A DNA stretch of 46,422 bases from DATAEY01 sp045805565 (GTDB lineage: Bacteria > Actinomycetota > Thermoleophilia > Solirubrobacterales > Solirubrobacteraceae): contig JBJMKZ010000048.1 in assembly GCA_045805565.1 (NCBI GenBank), positions 1 through 46,422 of the forward strand, written 5' to 3'. The notes under the pieces are model-generated. The model worked only from the letters and a program-made list of their open reading frames with translations, had not been told where the DNA came from and made no database searches. The position numbers and the translations under genes were made by a program. Within the stretch, counting starts at the first letter, position 1. Every line of letters starts with the position of its first letter. Below are positions 23,669 to 31,298 of this stretch, piece after piece.

Positions 23669-24640
23669 ATGGTCCTGACCCGCCCGGGGCGCCCGCTCGA
23701 GCTGCGCGAGCTGGCCGATCCTCGACCCGGGCCGGGGCAGGCCCTGCTGCGGGTGCTGACCTGCGGCGTGTGCCGAACCGATCTCCACCTCGCCGACGGC
23801 GAGCTGGAGGCTTCGCTACCGGTGGTCCCGGGGCACCAGATAGTCGGCGAGGTGGTCGAGGGCCCGCCCGAGCTGGGAGCGCGAGCCGGGGTGCCGTGGC
23901 TGGGATGGACGTGCGGCGAGTGCCGCTTCTGCCGGTCGGGGCGGGAGAACCTGTGCCCGCGTGCCCGCTTCACCGGGCGTGACGTCGACGGCGGATTCGC
24001 CGAGCTGGTGGTGGCCGACGCCCGCTTCTGCTTCTCGCTGCCGGAGGGGCATCCGGCCGTCCAGGCGGCGCCCCTGCTGTGCGCCGGGCTCATCGGCGCG
24101 CGAGCGCTGCGGCTGTGCGGCGACGCCCAGCGACTCGGCCTGTACGGCTTCGGCGCCTCCGCGCACATCGTCTGCCAGGTGGCCGCCGCCCAGGGCCAGC
24201 GGGTGTTCGCGTTCACCCGCCCCGGCGACGCGGACGGGCAGAGCTTCGCTCGCGGGCTCGGGGCCGAATGGGCGAGTGACGCCGGCGAGCCGCCGCCGGA
24301 GGAGTTGGACGCGGCGATCATCTTCGCGCCCGTCGGGGAGCTGGTGCCGGTCGCCCTGAGGGCGGTGGGCCCGGGCGGAACCGTGGTCTGCGCCGGCATC
24401 CACATGAGCGAGATCCCTCCGTTGCGCTATGCCGACCTGTGGCAGGAGCGCACCCTGCGATCGGTGGCCAATCTCACCCGCCAGGACGGGCGCGACTTCC
24501 TGGCGCTGGCCCCGCGGATCCCCGTGCGGACCGAGGTGACCACCTACCCGCTGGCGGACGCCAACCGGGCCCTCGAGGACCTCCGCGCCGGACGGTTCCG
24601 GGGCGCCGCGGTCCTGACGATCGGGACCGCGGCGGGCTAA
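23669..24640 (+). CDS. zinc-dependent alcohol dehydrogenase family protein
   Basis: Medium-chain dehydrogenase of the zinc-binding ADH type (resembles the TIGR02822 subfamily). The 323-aa product has TCGVCRTDLH with catalytic-zinc Cys32, GHQIVGE with His56, PLLCAG with Cys138 as third ligand, structural-zinc cysteines 82, 85, 88 and 96 in TCGECRFCRSGRENLC, and a nucleotide site LYGFGASAH (158-166). A GTG three codons earlier (23660) is an alternative start. Its stop overlaps the stop of the convergent acyl-CoA synthetase gene. Alcohol or aldehyde substrate unknown; the acyl-CoA synthetase and this enzyme could act on the same fatty compounds, but this is only positional. Confidence 0.92.
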   Translation: MVLTRPGRPLELRELADPRPGPGQALLRVLTCGVCRTDLHLADGELEASLPVVPGHQIVGEVVEGPPELGARAGVPWLGWTCGECRFCRSGRENLCPRARFTGRDVDGGFAELVVADARFCFSLPEGHPAVQAAPLLCAGLIGARALRLCGDAQRLGLYGFGASAHIVCQVAAAQGQRVFAFTRPGDADGQSFARGLGAEWASDAGEPPPEELDAAIIFAPVGELVPVALRAVGPGGTVVCAGIHMSEIPPLRYADLWQERTLRSVANLTRQDGRDFLALAPRIPVRTEVTTYPLADANRALEDLRAGRFRGAAVLTIGTAAG

Positions 24641-26250
24641 CGCAGCTCGCGCTTGAGTACCTTGCCGGTGGCGTTGCGAGGTAGGTCGTCCATGAACTCC
24701 ACGTCGCGTGGAACCTTGTACCGGGCCAGGTGGCGCTTGACATAGTCCCTGACCTCGTCGGCGGTCATCGCCGTGTCGCCCCGCCTGACGATCACCGCCT
24801 TCAGGCGCTGCCCGAACTCCTTGTCGTCCACCCCGACCACCGCCGCGTCCGCCACGGCCGGATGGCGGACGAGCAGTTCCTCCACCTCCTGCGGGAAGAC
24901 GTTCTCGCCGCCCGAGACGATCATGTCGTCGTCGCGCCCGTCGACGAACAGGCGCCCCTCCTCGTCGAAGTGCCCGACGTCGCCGGTCGCCATCAGGTCC
25001 TCGATCAGATCCTTGCTCCCGCCGCCCGTGTAGCCCTCGAACAGCATCTCGTTGCCCACGAAGATGCGGCCGGTCTCACCCTCGGGAACCTCCCGGCACT
25101 GCTCGTCGTAGAGCCGCAGAATCGTGCCGCGGGGCGGTCGCCCGACGCACCCCGGCGCGGCTCGCATGTCCTGCGGGGTGGCGATCGCCGCCCACGCCAC
25201 CTCGGTGGAGCCGTAGAGGTTGTAGAGGACGTCGCCGAAGGTGTCCATCACACGCTCCGACAGCGTCGGCGAGAGCTGGGAGCCGCTCGCTGCGATCACC
25301 CGCAGCGCCGACAGGTCGTAGCGGTCGATCGTCTCGCGCCCGAGCTCCAGGATGCGCTGGAGCATCACCGGGACCACGGCCAGGGCGCTGGCGCGGTGCT
25401 GGGCGGTGGCCGACAGCGTCTCCTCGGGGTCGAACTTCCGCCTGAGCACGAGGGTCGAGGACAGCCCGAGCCCCATGGTGAAGTGCGCGAAGCCCCACGA
25501 GTGGAACAGCGGCGCGGCGATCATCGTGGTCTCGCGCGCCCTGAGCGGGATCCTGGAGAGCAGCGCGGCCGCCGGGTCGAGCGTGTCCGGCTGGCTCCGG
25601 GAAGCCCCCTTGGGCGTGCCCGTGGTGCCCGAGGTGAGGATCACCGTCCGGCCCGGCTCGTCGGGTGGGACTACGTCCGCCGGGTCCCCCTCGGCGACCA
25701 GCTGGTCGAGGGTCGGGTCAGCGGGCGGGGAATCGGCGTCGTGCCAGCCGATGAACCGCTTGCGGCGGGTCGCCGCGTCGCTCACCAGGCCGGTGAATTC
25801 CTGGTCGAACACGATCGCCCGGGGACGTTCGCGCCCGACCACGTCGGTGATCTGGGGTCCGGCGAAGGCGGTGTTGAGGTACAGGGCGTTCGCGCCCAGC
25901 TTCGAGCAGGCCACGGTGGCGTCGATGAAACCGCGGTGGTTGCGGCACATGATCGCCACCCCGTCGCCCTCGCCGACCCCGGCGTCGGCGAGGGAGTGGG
26001 CCAGCGCGTTGGTGCGGCGATGGACCTCCGCGAACGTGAGCGTGCCCAGCTCGTCGATCACCGCCGCCTCGTCGGGGTAGCGGATGGCTCCGCCCGCGTA
26101 GCCCGCCGCCGGCGTCGGGCCGAACCGCTGCAGCGCCAGTCCCATCCGGACCAGCTTGTCGGGACGGATGGGGGTGATGACCCCCGCCTGCAGGAGGGTT
26201 CGCGCCGTGTGGATCCGTTTGCCGATGTCGGGAAGCACGCGGGAATCCAA
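24637..26250 (-). CDS. acyl-CoA synthetase (AMP-forming, FadD-like)
   Basis: Activates a carboxylic acid, probably a fatty acid, to its CoA thioester via an acyl-adenylate. The 537-aa product has the A3 loop TSGTTGTPKG (206-215), HSWGF, YGSTE (346-350), TGDVGHFDEEGRLFVDGRDDD (422-442) and the C-terminal lysine in PRNATGKVLKREL (Lys530), all conserved. It is similar in layout to mycobacterial FadD2/FadD12-type enzymes. TTG start shown; a GTG four codons in (26236-26238) is possible. Divergent from the phosphatase gene with a 60-base gap; its stop shares bases with the alcohol dehydrogenase stop. Confidence 0.93.
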   Translation of the reverse strand: MDSRVLPDIGKRIHTARTLLQAGVITPIRPDKLVRMGLALQRFGPTPAAGYAGGAIRYPDEAAVIDELGTLTFAEVHRRTNALAHSLADAGVGEGDGVAIMCRNHRGFIDATVACSKLGANALYLNTAFAGPQITDVVGRERPRAIVFDQEFTGLVSDAATRRKRFIGWHDADSPPADPTLDQLVAEGDPADVVPPDEPGRTVILTSGTTGTPKGASRSQPDTLDPAAALLSRIPLRARETTMIAAPLFHSWGFAHFTMGLGLSSTLVLRRKFDPEETLSATAQHRASALAVVPVMLQRILELGRETIDRYDLSALRVIAASGSQLSPTLSERVMDTFGDVLYNLYGSTEVAWAAIATPQDMRAAPGCVGRPPRGTILRLYDEQCREVPEGETGRIFVGNEMLFEGYTGGGSKDLIEDLMATGDVGHFDEEGRLFVDGRDDDMIVSGGENVFPQEVEELLVRHPAVADAAVVGVDDKEFGQRLKAVIVRRGDTAMTADEVRDYVKRHLARYKVPRDVEFMDDLPRNATGKVLKRELR

Positions 26251-26310
26251 TCAGCCTTGGGATGGGCCTCGTCCGGATCTTGCCCCGCGGCGGTGGGGGA
26301 TCATGCGCGA

Positions 26311-26808
26311 ATGTCCGAGTGGTTCTCGCGCTTCGGCTTCGCCGAGGTCGCCGACGGCTTGCTGTCCGGCGCCTACCCGCTCGATACGCAGGACATCCAA
26401 CGGCTGGCGGACGAGCGCGTCGAGATCGCCTACAACCTGTGCGAGCAGGACGAGTACGCGCCGGGCCAGCGCGACGCGGTCGAGGATGCGCTCGCGCAGG
26501 CCGGCATCGAGGAGCGCCGGCTGCCGATGACCGACTACGGGCGGCTGAGCCCCGAGTCGCTCGACCGCGCCGTCACGGAGGTGCTGGCCGAGCTGCGGCG
26601 GGGCCGGCGCGTCTACCTGCACTGCCGGGCCGGGTGGCAGCGCTCGGCCGCGGTCGCGGCCGCGGTGATCGCCCGGCGCGAGGGGCTCGGCCTCGACCGC
26701 GCGCTGGACGTGCTGCGCCGGCGCAAGCCGCACTCCGAGCCGCTTCCCCATCAGCGAGCCGACCTGGTCGCCTGGTGGGTGACGAGCGGCGGGTGTGCGG
26801 ACGGCTAA
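26311..26808 (+). CDS. dual-specificity/tyrosine phosphatase family protein
   Basis: Cysteine phosphatase of the DSP/PTP superfamily. The 165-aa product carries the P-loop HCRAGWQRS (Cys105, Arg111, CX5R), a candidate general acid Asp75 in MTDYGRLSPESL, and a C-terminal helix region RALDVLRRRKPHSEPLP. Single domain, no signal peptide. ATG start with a GATCAT 6 bases upstream and no clear ribosome site. Substrate could be protein, phospholipid or nucleotide; the sequence does not decide. Its stop overlaps that of the convergent ABM-like gene by 4 bases. Confidence 0.9.
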   Translation: MSEWFSRFGFAEVADGLLSGAYPLDTQDIQRLADERVEIAYNLCEQDEYAPGQRDAVEDALAQAGIEERRLPMTDYGRLSPESLDRAVTEVLAELRRGRRVYLHCRAGWQRSAAVAAAVIARREGLGLDRALDVLRRRKPHSEPLPHQRADLVAWWVTSGGCADG

Positions 26809-27092
26809 CCGCGCATGTGGAAGCTGTGCAGCGCGGTCTCGGTGACCTGCGGCTCCTGCGCGCGGTCCCCCGCCGCCTCGCCCACGGCCGACTGGAGCCG
26901 CTCGGTGACGAAGCGGTCGAAGTCCTGGCGCGAGCTCCAGGCGTCGGTCACGCGCAGACGGCCGTCCACCTCCATCGCGGCGTGGGCGAGCAGCCCGTCG
27001 GGCCACTGCGCCGGAAAGTCGAGGGCCTCGCACACCCTGTCGTAGTCATCGAGCCCCAGGTCACTGAAGTCGAGTTGCAGACCGACCGCCAT
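26805..27092 (-). CDS. small ABM-like (dimeric alpha/beta barrel) protein
   Basis: A 95-aa protein resembling actinobacterial hypothetical proteins of the antibiotic-biosynthesis-monooxygenase/dimeric barrel type (pattern DYDRVCEALDFP, then DGRLRVTDAWSSRQDFDRFVTERL and a C-terminal ALHSFHMRG). No cofactor motif is visible; function unknown. It has one of the best ribosome sites in the window (AAAGGAG, 8 bases before ATG) and a TAGGGT -10 candidate further upstream, so it is translated from a leadered mRNA, unlike its neighbours. Confidence 0.85.
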   Translation of the reverse strand: MAVGLQLDFSDLGLDDYDRVCEALDFPAQWPDGLLAHAAMEVDGRLRVTDAWSSRQDFDRFVTERLQSAVGEAAGDRAQEPQVTETALHSFHMRG

Positions 27093-27100
27093 GGTGATCG

Positions 27101-27107
27101 CTCCTTT
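27101..27107 (-). promoter_or_regulatory. Shine-Dalgarno of the ABM-like gene (AAAGGAG)
   Basis: AAAGGAG 8 bases before the ATG; it fixes the start. Confidence 0.75.
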
Positions 27108-27122
27108 CGAACGGGATCATGG

Positions 27123-27128
27123 ACCCTA
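27123..27128 (-). promoter_or_regulatory. candidate -10 element of the ABM-like gene (TAGGGT)
   Basis: TAGGGT about 30 bases before the ATG would give a leader of about 23 bases containing the AAAGGAG site. The 115-base divergent gap also holds the promoter candidate of the nuclease-like gene. Confidence 0.4.
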
Positions 27129-27187
27129 ACCGCTCTGCCTCGACCGGCTCGACGGCGGCGCGCCGCTGATCCGTCAGGTCGCGCACC

Positions 27188-27193
27188 TAAGCT
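27188..27193 (+). promoter_or_regulatory. candidate -10 element of the nuclease-like gene (TAAGCT)
   Basis: TAAGCT 14 bases before the ATG, predicting a leader of roughly 7 bases. No -35 seen. Confidence 0.35.
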
Positions 27194-27207
27194 GCGACGT
27201 TGGATCC

Positions 27208-28497
27208 ATGGAAGCCGCCACCCCCCTTCGCCCGCCATTCGTGCGGACCGTCGGCGAGCGCGTCGCGGTCGACGGGCTGCTGCTCGACGACCCGGCCGCG
27301 GTCCGCCTGGTCCGTCGGCGCGAGGAGGCGGGCGACGACACCGTAAAGCCGATCGAGGACGCGATCGAGATCGGGGCCCGGGTGCTCGAGCGCGAGCAGA
27401 CGGGAGCCGACGCCGAGCTGGTGAGAGCCGAGCTTCAGAAGGCGTCCCGCGAGGTCGAGGACGCCTTCGTGGAGCGGGCGCGAAACGTCTCCGAAGAGCT
27501 CGAGAGGCAGCTCGACGAGGTCTTCGGACCCGAAAGCGGACACCTGGCCCGGGCGCTCGAGCGCCATTTCTCGGACGGGTCCTCCGAGGCGGTCCAGAAC
27601 CGGGTGCGCGACACGGTCCGGGACCTGATGTCCCAGGCGCGCGAGGACCTGCTCCGCCAGTTCTCGTCCGCCGACGGCCAGAATCCGCTCGCCGACTTCA
27701 AGTCCGCCTCGATCGGCGCCATCCGCCAGATGGGCGATCGCCAGGACGTCCACCTGCGCGGCCTGCTGGAGAAGATGGCCTCGCTGGAGAAGGACCTCCA
27801 GGGCCTTCGCGACGAGCGCTCCAAGCAGCTCGAGCTCGCCGAGGAGCGTGAGCGGGGGACGGCCAAGGGCCGCACGTACGAGGAGGCGGTATGGGAGGCC
27901 GTCGACGCCATCGCGCTCTCGCAGGGCGATGACTGCGACGCCGTGGGGACGACCAAGGGGGCGACCGGACGCAGCGGGGACGTGTTGGTGTCGATTGAGG
28001 GCTGCCGCGGTCCGGCCCGCGGCCGCATCGTCTTCGAGGCCAAGGACTCCAAGCTCAGCAAGCCCGAGGCGCTGCGCCAGCTCGACCGGGCGCGCGGCGA
28101 GCGCGACGCGCACTACGCGGTGCTGGTGGTGCCCTCCGAGGACGAGCTGCCGGCGCGGACCAGGCAGCTGCGCGAGGTCAACGGCGACAAGCTGTTCGTG
28201 GCCTACGACCCTGAAGAGGGCTCCGCTCTGGCGCTCGAGGTCGCCTACACCCTCGCCCGAGCGCGCGTCCTGGCGGCGCGCGGCGCCGGCGACGGCGTCG
28301 ATGCTCCCGCGCTGGGCGAGAGCGTCGACCGCGCACTGGCCCGGATGGAAGATGTTCGCTCGGTCAAGCAGCAGCTCACGGGCGCCACCACCAGCATCGA
28401 GCGGGCGCGCGAGATCCTCGACGCCATGGCCGAGACGGTGCGCGGGCATCTGAGGGAGATCGACCGGCTGCTCGCCTCCGGCCAAGCCGACGACTGA
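27208..28497 (+). CDS. coiled-coil protein with PD-(D/E)XK nuclease-like (DUF2130-like) domain
   Basis: A 429-aa protein of unknown function. Residues 45-215 are a long charged helical region (coiled coil). Residues 218-350 look like a PD-(D/E)XK fold: KGRTYEEAVWEAVDAI (Glu225/226), SGDVLVSIEG (Asp258), RIVFEAKDSKLSKPEALRQL (Glu277, Lys279), then AHYAVLVVPSEDE and KLFVAYDPEEG strands. The tail 365-429 is again helical. The arrangement coil-nuclease-coil recalls DUF2130 and, more remotely, RmuC, but no membrane helix is present. ATG start; the next gene follows after 29 bases. The neighbourhood has no restriction, methylase or helicase gene, so it acts alone or in trans. Confidence 0.8.
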   Translation: MEAATPLRPPFVRTVGERVAVDGLLLDDPAAVRLVRRREEAGDDTVKPIEDAIEIGARVLEREQTGADAELVRAELQKASREVEDAFVERARNVSEELERQLDEVFGPESGHLARALERHFSDGSSEAVQNRVRDTVRDLMSQAREDLLRQFSSADGQNPLADFKSASIGAIRQMGDRQDVHLRGLLEKMASLEKDLQGLRDERSKQLELAEERERGTAKGRTYEEAVWEAVDAIALSQGDDCDAVGTTKGATGRSGDVLVSIEGCRGPARGRIVFEAKDSKLSKPEALRQLDRARGERDAHYAVLVVPSEDELPARTRQLREVNGDKLFVAYDPEEGSALALEVAYTLARARVLAARGAGDGVDAPALGESVDRALARMEDVRSVKQQLTGATTSIERAREILDAMAETVRGHLREIDRLLASGQADD

Positions 28498-28526
28498 GGC
28501 CCCTCGCCGCGGGGCAACATACGCCC

Positions 28527-28808
28527 GTGTCCGAGGGGCCCGTCACCCGCCGCCGTGTGGTGGTCCACGGCCATGTACAGGGGGTGTTCTTTCGCGACTC
28601 GACCGCGGACCGGGCCCGGTCGCGCGGCGTTGCCGGCTGGATCGGCAACCGACCCGACGGCAGCGTCGAGGCGGTATTCGAGGGCGCGCCGGAGGACGTC
28701 GAGTCGATGGTGCGCTTCTGTCGCAGCGGGCCCTCCAGCGCCGACGTCGAGGACGTCGAGGCCAGCGAGGAATCGCCCGAGGGCCTGAGCGGTTTCGAGG
28801 TCCGCTAG
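28527..28808 (+). CDS. acyP: acylphosphatase
   Basis: Hydrolyses acyl phosphates such as 1,3-bisphosphoglycerate or carbamoyl phosphate. The 93-aa product has the phosphate loop HGHVQGVFFRDS with Arg23 and the conserved GWIGNRPDGSVEAVFEG with Asn41, the two catalytic residues at the canonical positions. GTG start. The stop codon TAG shares a base with the GTG start of the following SnoaL-like gene. Confidence 0.95.
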   Translation: MSEGPVTRRRVVVHGHVQGVFFRDSTADRARSRGVAGWIGNRPDGSVEAVFEGAPEDVESMVRFCRSGPSSADVEDVEASEESPEGLSGFEVR

Positions 28809-29215
28809 TGGCCGACAACGCGGAGATCGTGCGGCAGGCCTTCGAGGCCGTGGACCGGGGGGACAAGGAGGCGCTCTTCGGCCTGCTGCGCCCCGGGGTG
28901 GAGTGGCAGATGCTGGGCCTGCTCTCCGACCGCTCCCCTGTGTACCGGGGGCGCGAGGAGATATGGGCGTACGTCCGGTCCCTGCGCGAGCAGATCGACG
29001 ACTTCCGCTCCGAGATCCTGGAGGCCGCGGAGATCGGTGACCAGCTGGTGGCGCGGGTACGGGTCCATGGCCGCCCGGCCGGCGGCGAGGAGCTCGATTT
29101 CGAGTTCTCGACCCTGATGCACGTCGAGGACGGCCGCATCGTCCACGCCGACAACTACGACGATCACGAGGAGGCGCTGACGGACGCCGGCCTGCGGCTG
29201 GGCAAGGCCGGCTAG
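28808..29215 (+). CDS. SnoaL-like/NTF2-fold protein
   Basis: A 135-aa single-domain protein of the NTF2-like superfamily: NAEIVRQAFEAVDRGDKEAL at the N terminus, LLRPGVEWQM, YRGREEIWAYV, VRVHGRPAGGEELDFEF and STLMHVEDGRIVHADNYDD follow the SnoaL order. Members bind small ligands or act as isomerases/cyclases; the substrate is not predictable. GTG start overlaps the acylphosphatase stop by one base. Its stop lies in a CTAG shared with the convergent macrodomain gene. Confidence 0.9.
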   Translation: MADNAEIVRQAFEAVDRGDKEALFGLLRPGVEWQMLGLLSDRSPVYRGREEIWAYVRSLREQIDDFRSEILEAAEIGDQLVARVRVHGRPAGGEELDFEFSTLMHVEDGRIVHADNYDDHEEALTDAGLRLGKAG

Positions 29216-29712
29216 CCGCGGTTCGCCAACGCCGCCTCGAACGCCTCACGGGCCTCCGCGCCGCGGACCGCGAAGACGACCCTCTCGAGTCCGCTGCCCG
29301 AGTCGAGGTGGCGCCGCACCTCCTCGACCTCGATCCGGGCGGCCTCGTCGAGCGGGAACCCGCCCACTCCGGTGCCGAACGCCACCAGAGCCAGGGATCT
29401 CGCGCCGAGCTCGTCGGCCTTGGCGAGGGTGCTCGCGGTGGCGCGCCGGATGACGTCCGCCGAGGTCGGGCCGCCCAGCTCCATGGTGGCCGCGTGGACG
29501 ACCCAGCGCGCGGGCATATCGCCCGCGGTGGTCTCGACCGCGTCACCGAGGCCGATGGGCGCCTTCTGGTCGCTCTCGCGCTGGAGCTGCGGCCCGGCCG
29601 CCCTCGCGATCGCCCCCGCCACCCCGCCGCCGTGCTGCAGGCCGGTGTTGGCGGCGTTGGCGACTGCGTCGACCTCGAGCTTGGTGACGTCGGCCTCGGC
29701 GACCTCGATCAT
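29212..29712 (-). CDS. macrodomain protein (ADP-ribose binding)
   Basis: Macrodomain of the MacroD/YmdB kind that binds ADP-ribose or O-acetyl-ADP-ribose and may remove ADP-ribose from targets. The 166-aa product has ADVTKLEVDAVANAAN (Asp8, Asn19, Asn22), LQHGGGVAGAIARAAG (24-40) and ALVAFGTGVGGFPLDEAA, the two binding loops. The substitution of the usual His by Arg in GAIARAAG is seen. ATG start; no signal peptide. No ADP-ribosyltransferase or sirtuin gene is visible in the window. Confidence 0.93.
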   Translation of the reverse strand: MIEVAEADVTKLEVDAVANAANTGLQHGGGVAGAIARAAGPQLQRESDQKAPIGLGDAVETTAGDMPARWVVHAATMELGGPTSADVIRRATASTLAKADELGARSLALVAFGTGVGGFPLDEAARIEVEEVRRHLDSGSGLERVVFAVRGAEAREAFEAALANRG

Positions 29713-29771
29713 GGGCGATGCCGACAGCCGACGAGCTCGTTCCGGCTCCCGACGCCGCGCGGGCGGGCCGG

Positions 29772-30236
29772 TCAGGCCACCTCGGCCGGCTCGTCCTTGC
29801 CGGCCAGGCGGTCGCGGCCCCGCTGGACGGCGCCGATGAACTTGGTGAGGTTGACCTCGAGCGTGTTGAGGATCTCGTCGGCGTAGTCCTCGGCGCCGAG
29901 GCGGATCTCCCGCTCGCGGGCGCGGGCGTCCTCGATGATGTCCTCGGCGGCGCGCTCGGCCTGCTTGGTGATCTCCTCCTGGGAGATGAGCTTCTCCTGA
30001 CGGTCGCGCGCCTCCGTGACGATGCGCTCGGCCTCGCGCTTGGCCTCGGCCAGCATCTCCTGGCGCTCCTTGACGATCCAGCGCGCCTGCTTGATCTCTT
30101 CCGGAATCGTCGCACGCATCTGGTCGAGGATGTCGTAGATCTCCTCCTTGTCGACGCGCACCTCGTCGGTCAGCGGGACGCGCTTGGCGTTGTGCACCAG
30201 GTCGTCGAGCTTGTCGATCAGTACGAGGACATCCAT
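29772..30236 (-). CDS. DivIVA/SepIVA-like coiled-coil protein
   Basis: A 154-aa, almost wholly helical protein. N-terminal segment VLVLIDKLDDLVHNAKRVPLTDEVRVDKEEIYDILDQM split by a short loop resembles the start of mycobacterial SepIVA (DivIVA-like septation factor); residues 45-115 are a continuous Arg/Glu/Ala coiled coil (AEAKREAERIVTEARDRQEKL), and a last helix ends RGRDRLAGKDEPAEVA. Often mis-named ATP synthase subunit B/H. Follows coaD by 17 bases, the position of the SepIVA-like gene in other Actinomycetota, where yceD normally comes next. Confidence 0.85.
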   Translation of the reverse strand: MDVLVLIDKLDDLVHNAKRVPLTDEVRVDKEEIYDILDQMRATIPEEIKQARWIVKERQEMLAEAKREAERIVTEARDRQEKLISQEEITKQAERAAEDIIEDARAREREIRLGAEDYADEILNTLEVNLTKFIGAVQRGRDRLAGKDEPAEVA

Positions 30237-30253
30237 GATCAGGCCTCAGTTCG

Positions 30254-30751
30254 TCAGCGCTGCAGTTCTTCCTTCAAGCGTCGGGCCACCGCCGGTGGGA
30301 CGAGGTCGTTGATATTGCCGCCGAACGTGGCGAGCTCCTTGACCCCGCTTGATCTGAGGAAACTGTACTGAGGGCTGGCCATCAGGTAGACGGACTCTAT
30401 CTCCGGCGCCTGCATGCTGTTGAGCTGATTCATCTCGAATTCGTACTCGAAGTCCGAGATCGCGCGCAGCCCCTTGACGATCGCCTTGGCGCCCTTTTCG
30501 CGTGCGAAGTCGACGATCAGGTTCTTGAACGGCTCGGCGGTGACGTTGCCCAGGTGCGCAGTCGCCTCCTCGATGAAGGCGCAGCGCTCCTGCGCGCCGA
30601 ACACGGTGCTGCCCTTGCGAACCGGCACGTCCACCACCGCGACGATCAGCTGGTCGAACATGCCGGCGGCCCGGGCGATCACGTCGAGATGGCCGTTGGT
30701 GATGGGGTCGTAGGACCCGGGGCAGACGGCGATGTGGCTATCGGGGCTCAT
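30254..30751 (-). CDS. coaD: phosphopantetheine adenylyltransferase
   Basis: Transfers AMP to 4'-phosphopantetheine, the penultimate step of CoA synthesis. The 165-aa product has the nucleotidylyltransferase motif PGSYDPITNGH (11-21), VKGLRAISDFEYEFEMNQLN (93-112) and YSFLRSSGVKELA. Family length. ATG start 14 bases inside the end of rsmD, so the two overlap. CoA made here feeds AcpP holo-formation. Confidence 0.97.
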   Translation of the reverse strand: MSPDSHIAVCPGSYDPITNGHLDVIARAAGMFDQLIVAVVDVPVRKGSTVFGAQERCAFIEEATAHLGNVTAEPFKNLIVDFAREKGAKAIVKGLRAISDFEYEFEMNQLNSMQAPEIESVYLMASPQYSFLRSSGVKELATFGGNINDLVPPAVARRLKEELQR

Positions 30752-31295
30752 GGATGCGGATCAGCGTGTCGCCGTAGCGGCGCTCGGCGGTCACCGGCAG
30801 CGCCAGCTCGAGCGGGGCCCGCCGGCCGCTCTCGCACGCCACCCGGGCTCCCGTCGCCAGCAACGGCGCCAGCAGCGACGACAGCTCGCCGGCCAGCCCG
30901 CCGGCCCGGCGGTATGGGGGGTCAACGAAGACGAGATCGTATTGACGCCCTCGTGCCCTTGCATTGCGGAGGAAGGCCCGGGAGTCCTGGCGCCACACCT
31001 CGACGCCGTCCGACGCGCCCAGCGCGGCCAGGTTCTCGCGCACCGCGCGCACGGCGCGCGGGGCACTGTCCACGAACGTGGCGCTCACCGCTCCCCGTGA
31101 CAGCGCCTCGATTCCCAGGGCGCCCGAGCCGGCGAAGAGGTCGAGCACCGCCGCCCCCTCGATGTCGCCGAGCAGCGCGAACAGCGCCTCGCGCACCCGG
31201 TCCGCGGTGGGGCGGGTGCCCGCCCCCGCGGGCGCCCTCAGCCTGCGGCTGCGATAGCGTCCGGCGACCACCCTCAGGCTCCCGGCGCCCGGCAC
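30738..31295 (-). CDS. rsmD: 16S rRNA (guanine(966)-N2)-methyltransferase RsmD
   Basis: Methylates G966 of 16S rRNA. The 185-aa product shows VVAGRYRSRRLRAP at the N terminus, TRPTADRVREALFALL, SAM motif VLDLFAGSGALGIEALSRGA and catalytic VDPPYR. Complete. GTG start 3 bases after the recG stop and overlap with coaD indicate one recG-rsmD-coaD transcript. Confidence 0.96.
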   Translation of the reverse strand: MPGAGSLRVVAGRYRSRRLRAPAGAGTRPTADRVREALFALLGDIEGAAVLDLFAGSGALGIEALSRGAVSATFVDSAPRAVRAVRENLAALGASDGVEVWRQDSRAFLRNARARGRQYDLVFVDPPYRRAGGLAGELSSLLAPLLATGARVACESGRRAPLELALPVTAERRYGDTLIRIHEPR

Positions 31296-31298
31296 CGA

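Noticed and set aside
22931..24640. An N-terminally extended alcohol dehydrogenase of 569 codons
   Set aside because: The extension is antisense to the response regulator and lacks ADH homology; the ATG at 23669 (or GTG 23660) gives the normal length.
30254..30751. Inactive CoaD because of the SSGVKE variant
   Set aside because: The nucleotide-binding GSYDPITNGH and the rest of the fold are normal, and SSxVKE is within family variation.
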